Source of the DNA: GWC2-37-13 sp964564535
GTDB taxonomy: Bacteria; Patescibacteriota; Microgenomatia; UBA1406; GWC2-37-13
NCBI GenBank assembly: GCA_964564535.1
Contig: CAZMBH010000001.1
Location: 55,557-119,556, forward strand
Length of the DNA: 64,000 nucleotides
Direction: 5' to 3'
The position numbers and the translations under genes were made by a program. The notes under the pieces were generated by a model. That model saw only the letters and a list, made by a program, of their open reading frames with translations, ran no database searches and had not been told where the DNA came from. Every line of letters starts with the position of its first letter. Position 1 is the stretch's first letter. Below, piece after piece: positions 59,196 to 64,000 of the stretch.

Positions 59196-60497
59196 ATGAA
59201 AATTCATAATTTTAAACAAGCGGAATTTTTTCTTTCCCAACACATACCTAAAACTTCTCAGACGACTTTTCCCGGTGAATTAGGATTAAATCGGGCGAAA
59301 TATTTTTTAAAACTTCTTGGAAATCCGCAGGAAAAACTAAAAATTATTCATGTGGCCGGTACCTCCGGAAAAGGTTCAACTTGTTATTTGATCAGTTCAT
59401 TGTTAACGTCACAAGGCTTTAAAGTTGGTCTCCATCAGTCGCCACATCTAACCGACGTGACAGAAAGATTTCAAATCAATGAAAAAATAATCAGTAAAAC
59501 AGAATTTATTTTTTATTTAAATAAAATTACTCCAATAATTAAAATGGTCGGCAAAACATTTCATGGAACTCTCACGTATTTTGAAATTTTAGTCGGCTTA
59601 GCTTACTTAATTTTCTATGAAAAAAAAGTTAATTATGCAGTTATTGAAACAGGTTTAGGGGGAAAATATGATGGAACAAACGTTGTTTCCCGGACTGATA
59701 AACTTTCAGTTTTAACAAAAATAGGTTTAGACCACACCAATATTTTAGGAGAAACCATAGAAGAAATTACTTTCCAAAAAGCAATGATCATTAACGAAAA
59801 AAGCCAGGCGATTTCAATCGATCAAGATCAAAAGGCGGAGAAAATCATAAAAGAAGTGGCGGAGAAAAAGAAAGCAAAATTGTACTTTATGTCATTCCCG
59901 CGAAGGCGGGAATCCATGGATCCCCTCCTACGAGGGGATGACAACGTTTTGGAAATAATTAAAAATCTTAATTTATTTGGTGATTATCAAAAAGAAAATG
60001 CCAATTTAGCATTAGCAGCTGTTAATTATTTGAGCCAACGTGATGGTTTTAAATTAAATAAAGAAAAAGTAGGGGCGGTTTTTCAAACCGCCCATTTTCC
60101 AGGCCGGTTTGATATTAGAAAAATTAACGGCAAAACAATTATTTTCGACGGTGCTCATAACCCGCAGAAAATGAACGCGTTTATTGATTCACTGGTTAAA
60201 AAATTTCCCAATAAAAAATTTAATTTTTTAATAGCTTTTAAGAAAGGAAAAGATTATCTGGATATGCTGAGGATTATAGTTCCTTGGGCGGATTCGATTG
60301 TTCTAACAAGTTTTTTTACAGAGAATCAGGATATGATTAATGTGTCGGTTGATCCGGCGGAAATAAAATTAAATGCAAAAATTATTCCTGATTTAAAAAA
60401 ATCCTGGAAATTTATTTTAAATAAAAAAGGACTGATTGTAGTTACAGGGTCGCTGTATTTAATCGGGGAAATTTTTAAGTTGATAAAAAGAAAGTAA
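59196..60497 (+). CDS. folC: Folylpolyglutamate synthase / dihydrofolate synthase
   Basis: 433 residues, Mur-ligase fold. The P-loop is HVAGTSGKGSTC, with HQSPHLTDVTERFQIN, ETGLGGKYDGTNVV and GLDHTNILGETIEEI. The C-terminal domain has FPGRFDIRKINGKTIIFDGAHNP. A 54-nt REP element (59890-59943) adds 18 residues (SFPRRRESMDPLLRGDD) between the central and C-terminal domains without breaking the frame. It adds glutamates to folate for thyA and folA just downstream. Confidence 0.92.
   Translation: MKIHNFKQAEFFLSQHIPKTSQTTFPGELGLNRAKYFLKLLGNPQEKLKIIHVAGTSGKGSTCYLISSLLTSQGFKVGLHQSPHLTDVTERFQINEKIISKTEFIFYLNKITPIIKMVGKTFHGTLTYFEILVGLAYLIFYEKKVNYAVIETGLGGKYDGTNVVSRTDKLSVLTKIGLDHTNILGETIEEITFQKAMIINEKSQAISIDQDQKAEKIIKEVAEKKKAKLYFMSFPRRRESMDPLLRGDDNVLEIIKNLNLFGDYQKENANLALAAVNYLSQRDGFKLNKEKVGAVFQTAHFPGRFDIRKINGKTIIFDGAHNPQKMNAFIDSLVKKFPNKKFNFLIAFKKGKDYLDMLRIIVPWADSIVLTSFFTENQDMINVSVDPAEIKLNAKIIPDLKKSWKFILNKKGLIVVTGSLYLIGEIFKLIKRK
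59890..59943. repeat. REP/MITE-like palindrome, copy 7 (in frame inside folC)
   Basis: Two hairpins joined directly: TGTCATTCCCGCGAAGGCGG and ATCCCCTCCTACGAGGGGAT, 54 nt in total, exactly 18 codons. Confidence 0.88.
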
Positions 60498-60529
60498 ATA
60501 GTTATCATAACTATGAACAAGTGACTTGA

Positions 60530-60617
60530 GTCATTCCCTCGAAGGAGGGAATCCAGACTAAAATCACTTTTTAAAAATGTAATTATCGACTGGATCCCCG
60601 TCTTCACGGGGATGACA
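60530..60617. repeat. REP/MITE-like palindrome, copy 8 (full length)
   Basis: GTCATTCCCTCGAAGGAGGG to CGTCTTCACGGGGATGACA between folC and thyA, with the ATGTAATTAT centre. Confidence 0.85.
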
Positions 60618-60636
60618 GCACATATCTATTAAATTT

Positions 60637-61590
60637 ATGAATAAAGGCGAACAACAGTATTTAGATCTTCTTGCCGATATTTTGAAAAATGGCGTAAAAA
60701 AACCCGTTTGGGGTAATCCCCAAGTTTATATTAAAGGCGTCTTTGGCCGTCAGATAAGATTTGATCTTTCAAAAGGTTTTCCATTGCTGACAACAAAGAA
60801 GGTTTTCATGCGGGGAATCACTCACGAACTGCTTTGGTTTTTACGGGGAGATTCAAATATTAAATATTTGGTCGATAATGATGTTCATATTTGGGATGAA
60901 TGGGGTTATAAGCAATACAAAAATCAAATATCAAAAATAAAAAATAAAAAATTATTGAGTCAGGATGAATATGTCTTAAAAATTAAGAATAATAAAAAAT
61001 TTGCAGATAAATATGGAGAGCTCGGGCCGGTATATGGCGTTCAATGGCGTCGGTGGCCATCGGACGGAGGAAGGGTAGTTGATCAATTAGGTTGGGTGAT
61101 CAACAAATTAAAAGATCCGAAACAGAAATTTAGAAAACACCTGATCGTATCAGCTTGGAATCCGGCATATATCTATGAAATGGCTCCAAGTAGGGAAAAG
61201 TCAGTAGCATTGCCGCCTTGCCACACAATGTTTCACTTTAATGTTTTAGGAAACAGACTTAATTTACAACTTTATCAACGAAGCGCTGATATCTTTCTAG
61301 GGGTTCCATTTAACATTGCCTCTTATTCATTATTATTACTTTTGATCTCTCAAATAGTAGGTATTCCACCGGGTGATTTTGTCCATACTTTTGGTGATGC
61401 TCACACCTATTCAAATCATCAGGATCAAATTCGGGAACAGTTAAAGAGAAAACCCCGTTCATTTCCAACCATTAAACTAAATCCGAAAATAAAAAAGATT
61501 GATGATTTTAAATATGAGGATATTGAGGTTGTCAATTATGATCCGCATCCGGTAATTAAAGCACAAGTGACAGTTGTAGGAGGATTTTAA
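60637..61590 (+). CDS. thyA: Thymidylate synthase
   Basis: 317 residues, the long form with an extended small domain (about 92-125), as in Lactobacillus-type enzymes. FPLLTTKKVFMRGITHELLWFLRGD, GPVYGVQWRRW, the catalytic Cys in ALPPCHTMFHF, and QRSADIFLGVPFNIASYSLLL are intact. It converts dUMP to dTMP with methylene-tetrahydrofolate. It is followed 1 nt later by folA, which recycles the dihydrofolate it produces. Confidence 0.96.
   Translation: MNKGEQQYLDLLADILKNGVKKPVWGNPQVYIKGVFGRQIRFDLSKGFPLLTTKKVFMRGITHELLWFLRGDSNIKYLVDNDVHIWDEWGYKQYKNQISKIKNKKLLSQDEYVLKIKNNKKFADKYGELGPVYGVQWRRWPSDGGRVVDQLGWVINKLKDPKQKFRKHLIVSAWNPAYIYEMAPSREKSVALPPCHTMFHFNVLGNRLNLQLYQRSADIFLGVPFNIASYSLLLLLISQIVGIPPGDFVHTFGDAHTYSNHQDQIREQLKRKPRSFPTIKLNPKIKKIDDFKYEDIEVVNYDPHPVIKAQVTVVGGF
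61578..61583 (+). promoter_or_regulatory. Ribosome binding site AGGAGG for folA
   Basis: A perfect AGGAGG, 8 nt before the ATG at 61592, lies inside the thyA end. It shows that internal operon genes can use Shine-Dalgarno sites although the first genes appear leaderless. Confidence 0.75.
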
Positions 61591-61591
61591 T

Positions 61592-62140
61592 ATGGTAAGC
61601 ATCATTGCAGCAATAGGTAAAAACCGTGAGTTGGGAAAAGATAATAAACTTCTTTGGCATATCGGTCAGGATTTCAAAAGATTTAAGGATTTAACGTCGG
61701 GACATGTTGTTATCATGGGAAGAAAAACTTACGAATCTTTGCCGGAAAAATTTCGACCGCTACCGAATAGAATAAACATCATAATTACCAGAAATAAAAA
61801 TGTAGTGGAGCAATTTATTGCTCCAGAAATTAATGGTGCGATGAATCGCACCACAACAATATTTAGTCATTCAGTAGAAAATGCCATAAATAAAGCAAAA
61901 GAATTTGATAAAGAAATCTTCATAATTGGCGGAGCCAGTATTTATCAACAGGGAATAAAATTTGCCAATAAACTTTATCTGACTTTAGTTGACAAAGAAT
62001 ATCCGGAGGCCGACGCCTTTTTTCCGGAATATAGTGAATTTAAGAAAAAAGTTTTTGAAGAAGATCACGCGGAGGGGGATATAAAATTCAAGTTTGTTGA
62101 ATTAACTCGTCATTCCCGCGAAGGCGGGAATCCAGACTAA
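61592..62140 (+). CDS. folA: Dihydrofolate reductase with repeat-derived insert and C-terminus
   Basis: 182 residues, about 20 longer than usual. SIIAAIGKNRELGKDNKLLWHI, the conserved acidic D in QDFKRFKDLT, VVIMGRKTYESLP and IFIIGGASIYQQ are typical. Residues of about VEQFIAPEINGAMNRTTTIF come from two small hairpins (61806-61825 and 61835-61852). The last ten residues (RHSREGGNPD) and the stop come from a REP copy (62109-62194). The core fold residues are intact. It reduces dihydrofolate. Confidence 0.93.
   Translation: MVSIIAAIGKNRELGKDNKLLWHIGQDFKRFKDLTSGHVVIMGRKTYESLPEKFRPLPNRINIIITRNKNVVEQFIAPEINGAMNRTTTIFSHSVENAINKAKEFDKEIFIIGGASIYQQGIKFANKLYLTLVDKEYPEADAFFPEYSEFKKKVFEEDHAEGDIKFKFVELTRHSREGGNPD
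61806..61852. repeat. Two adjacent hairpins embedded in folA
   Basis: TGGAGCAATTTATTGCTCCA (61806-61825) and GGTGCGATGAATCGCACC (61835-61852), translated within a loop of the reductase. Confidence 0.75.
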
Positions 62141-62194
62141 AATTACTTTTATAATGTAATTATCGACGGGATCCCCTCCTACGAGGGGATGACA
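62109..62194. repeat. REP/MITE-like palindrome, copy 9 (supplies the folA stop codon)
   Basis: Full-length element with the TATAATGTAATTAT centre. The folA frame enters it and stops at the TAA of CCAGACTAA. Confidence 0.87.
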
Positions 62195-62241
62195 ATTTTG
62201 ATTGTTTAACTGTTTAATAATATGTTATTATTTTATTAACC

Positions 62242-63126
62242 ATGGGCAACTTCACTCCCCTGAAACCAATTGAAAAGAAAAAAAGAAAGATAAATAAATT
62301 TCTGATCTTCGGAAATCTTTTTTTAGTAATACTGGTTGCTTTAATAGGAATTTTTTATTATAACCAAACATTACAAACAACTGAACAAAAAGCTGCAACC
62401 AAAAAATGTAGAGAATATGATAAGGTTAGTGAATGTAACAAAGCATGTTCTCCACCTAAAGACAATAATCTGGCTTTCGAATGTAAGTGGATTGGATCAT
62501 CTAATTCATGTAAAGAGTCATCAACTGCATGTGGTTCAGGTGGTGGCAGTGGAGATGTCTGTCCCAATACCGCTCCCCCTGATCTTCCAGATGGTTGTGA
62601 TTGGGCTGGTGATTGTTGTGTTCCAGGGAATACTTCAACTGGCGATACAGACTGTCAAGGATATGGGCCACGTTTGACATTTTGTGCATCCGGATTTATT
62701 TGTCATCCCGGTGATGGTTGTTTTCCACCGCAAAATCCCTCCAATCCACCAGGTGCTACAAACACCCCTACTCCAACTCTCCCTAACGCAACCAATACTC
62801 CTACTTCAACTAAAACACCGACTTCTACACCCACCCGAACACCAACGCCAACACCGACTGATGTTATCACAAACACTCCGACACCCACCCCAACCGGAAC
62901 GATTGTTCCTTCAAACACACCTACTGTTACACCAACAAATACTCCCGGCCCATCGGCCACACCAACACCAACCGATGTTCCAGGTGCCCCAACCGCTACT
63001 CCAACGGAAATTATACTGGCCCAAACGACCGTTACAAGTCCTCCATCGGTACCGGTGACAGGTATGGTACAATCATTTGTGTATTTAATTCCGGCATTAA
63101 TAATGTTAGTCGGATTAATATTATAA
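62242..63126 (+). CDS. Membrane-anchored Cys-rich surface protein with Thr/Pro stalk and VPVTG-TM tail
   Basis: 294 residues. A basic N-terminus and transmembrane helix (about 24-43) lead to a Cys-rich domain (about 55-175, some 18 Cys), a stalk of about 90 residues of TPTPT repeats, then SVPVTG and a hydrophobic tail to the end. VPVTG followed by a membrane span resembles a sortase-type sorting signal, but no basic residues follow the span. The stalk is likely O-glycosylated (inference). TATTAT (62226-62231) lies 10 nt before the ATG. Confidence 0.6.
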   Translation: MGNFTPLKPIEKKKRKINKFLIFGNLFLVILVALIGIFYYNQTLQTTEQKAATKKCREYDKVSECNKACSPPKDNNLAFECKWIGSSNSCKESSTACGSGGGSGDVCPNTAPPDLPDGCDWAGDCCVPGNTSTGDTDCQGYGPRLTFCASGFICHPGDGCFPPQNPSNPPGATNTPTPTLPNATNTPTSTKTPTSTPTRTPTPTPTDVITNTPTPTPTGTIVPSNTPTVTPTNTPGPSATPTPTDVPGAPTATPTEIILAQTTVTSPPSVPVTGMVQSFVYLIPALIMLVGLIL

Positions 63127-63141
63127 ATTTAAATTTTAATT

Positions 63142-63627
63142 ATGGCAAAAGTCGCTGATGGATCTGATTTAAAAGGAGCGTTTGGAAAGTTAGAGGTTAC
63201 GTTAAATGAATATTTGGTAGAGAAAGCACCATTTCAGTTACCAAAGAACGTTAAGGAAATCATCGTCAAGTTTTCTCCATATTTAGCAATTTTAGGGGTT
63301 GTTATGGGTATTCCGGGGATTTTGGCTTTGCTTGGAGCCGGAACCATATTAGCTCCTCTTGGAGTAGCTGGTGGAATAATGACAGGAAGACCATTCCTAG
63401 GATTTGGATTTATTATTAGTATCGTATTTTTAGGAGTAATGATCTTACTTGAAGGATTGGCTATTCCGGGATTATTTGCCCGATCGAAAAAAGGTTGGAC
63501 ATATCTTTATTGGGGTGCTTTAGTTGGTATAGTTCAAAATGTGATCCAATTTAATATTGGAGGATTAGTTATTGGCGGACTAATCTCATTATATTTCCTT
63601 TTCCAAGTGAAAGAATACTATAAATAA
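63142..63627 (+). CDS. Multispanning membrane protein of unknown function
   Basis: 161 residues. An N-terminal soluble helix of about 45 residues (KVADGSDLKGAFGKLEVTLNEYL) is followed by four hydrophobic segments rich in Gly, with a short LFQVKEYYK tail. No known family is recognised. It is 15 nt after the surface protein on the same strand, so it is probably co-transcribed. Confidence 0.55.
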   Translation: MAKVADGSDLKGAFGKLEVTLNEYLVEKAPFQLPKNVKEIIVKFSPYLAILGVVMGIPGILALLGAGTILAPLGVAGGIMTGRPFLGFGFIISIVFLGVMILLEGLAIPGLFARSKKGWTYLYWGALVGIVQNVIQFNIGGLVIGGLISLYFLFQVKEYYK

Positions 63628-63641
63628 GTTTTCTATAGAGA

Positions 63642-63711
63642 CTCGGTAACGTAATTTTTTATCACAGCGGGGATCCCTAACCCCGAAAGTGAAAAAAATT
63701 CCGATTACCTT
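63642..63711. repeat. 70-nt imperfect palindrome downstream of the membrane protein
   Basis: GGTAACGTAATTTTTT faces AAAAAAATTCCGATTACC around a GGGGATCCCTAACCCC hairpin. It may act as a terminator; the CGGTAAC end recurs in the TA island. Confidence 0.55.
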
Positions 63712-63748
63712 GTCTGCCAATAGCAAAATTAAGCGTCGCGCTTTTGCT

Positions 63749-63780
63749 GTGTCATCCCCGCGAAGGCGGGGATCCAGACT
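63749..63780 (+). repeat. REP/MITE-like palindrome, copy 10 (half element)
   Basis: TGTCATCCCCGCGAAGGCGG and GATCCAGACT, a single hairpin upstream of the queA fragment. Confidence 0.8.
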
Positions 63781-63810
63781 AAATATTCCTCTTCATGCTA
63801 TCATATTAGG

Positions 63811-63951
63811 ATGAATCTTCAAGATTACGATTATTTTTTACCTGAAAAAAATTTGGCTTTGAGCCCTTCCGTACCCCGTGATTCATCAAAACTTTTTGTT
63901 TATAACACAGAGACAGACGAAATTATTTTTGATCATTTTTATAATACCTGA
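63811..63951 (+). pseudogene. queA: Truncated N-terminus of QueA (tRNA ribosyltransferase-isomerase)
   Basis: 46 residues beginning MNLQDYDYFLPEKNLALSPS, with PRDSSKLFVYNTETDEIIFDHFYN, the start of QueA. A TGA follows where the family continues with about 300 more residues; the 50 nt left in the window do not continue the family in any frame I can see. It is therefore a broken gene, a frameshift, or a sequence error near the window end. TATCAT lies exactly 6 nt before the ATG. Confidence 0.65.
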
Positions 63952-64000
63952 CTTTCGCAAATTAGTGTCCTGACTCCAGTTTTTGTAATAAATTGTGGAT

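Noticed and set aside
30045..63780. CRISPR array
   Set aside because: The repeated hairpins are dispersed over 34 kb with no regular spacers and no cas genes.
1..64000. UGA recoding as in Gracilibacteria/Absconditabacteria
   Set aside because: TGA ends many genes exactly at overlaps (for example ATGA at gatA/asparaginase), so it is a stop here.

Overview
The window is AT-rich, gene-dense bacterial DNA that uses the standard code with TGA as a stop. The gene content points to a Candidate Phyla Radiation (Patescibacteria) genome, probably Microgenomates-like. The signs are membrane glycosyltransferases in bulk, Cys-rich Thr/Pro-linker surface proteins, GatCAB, an ATP-type PEP carboxykinase, a compact dTMP/folate cluster, very short intergenic gaps, and first genes of operons that appear leaderless. 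The taxon is an inference; no marker tree could be run.

Layout. 0-8.7 kb is housekeeping: a truncated flavin reductase, PBP2, tRNA-Pro(GGG) followed by a homing-endonuclease-like ORF, an adenosine-specific-kinase-family protein, an HD protein, and gatC-gatA-asparaginase-gatB. 8.7-23.2 kb is a surface-glycan locus: six multispanning GT-C/YfhO-type or Wzy-type proteins, a GT2 transferase, a DegT aminotransferase, a WecG/TagA enzyme and a phosphoglycosyl transferase. Embedded at 23.1-27.9 kb is what I consider the most interesting item: a two-armed, convergent peptide-modification cluster with an HPr-kinase-like enzyme and a PqqD-like protein on one strand. On the other strand lie an ABC exporter, an S26-peptidase/nucleotidyltransferase fusion and a membrane-anchored protein, ending in an unannotated 56-residue ORF (24196-24366) with a YxxP leader and a CxC...CxC tail that looks like the RiPP precursor.

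28-41 kb is metabolism and nucleic-acid genes: dCMP deaminase, a secreted TIM-barrel hydrolase, aminotransferase, pckA, HD protein, B12/radical-SAM protein with a 9-G tract at its start, Nudix, HAD, gpmA, rpe, M20 peptidase, dprA, RNase H. 41-47.8 kb holds a pilin-like protein, a four-helix-bundle protein in repeat-rich DNA, a Cys-rich secreted protein, a lipoprotein and an unrecognised 580-residue protein. 47.8-54.2 kb is an island of toxin-antitoxin-like modules (two DUF4143 ATPases, BrnTA-like, MNT/HEPN, VapBC) whose junctions share short repeats, as if built from cassettes. 54.3-62.2 kb returns to core genes: rpiB, tatD, GT4, carbonic-anhydrase-like, MFS, dcd, folC, thyA, folA. The end carries two membrane proteins and an interrupted queA start.

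Two genome-wide habits stand out. First, many first genes have a -10 box (TATAAT, TAAAAT and similar) ending 6-10 nt before the ATG, often exactly 6, so transcripts should start at or a few bases before the start codon. Several divergent pairs share one palindromic ATTATAAT. Second, at least ten copies of a REP/MITE-like palindrome lie between 30 and 64 kb, and several different palindromes are inserted in frame inside or at the ends of tatD, folC, folA, dcd, the MFS gene and the glycosidase-like gene, reminiscent of Rickettsia palindromic elements.
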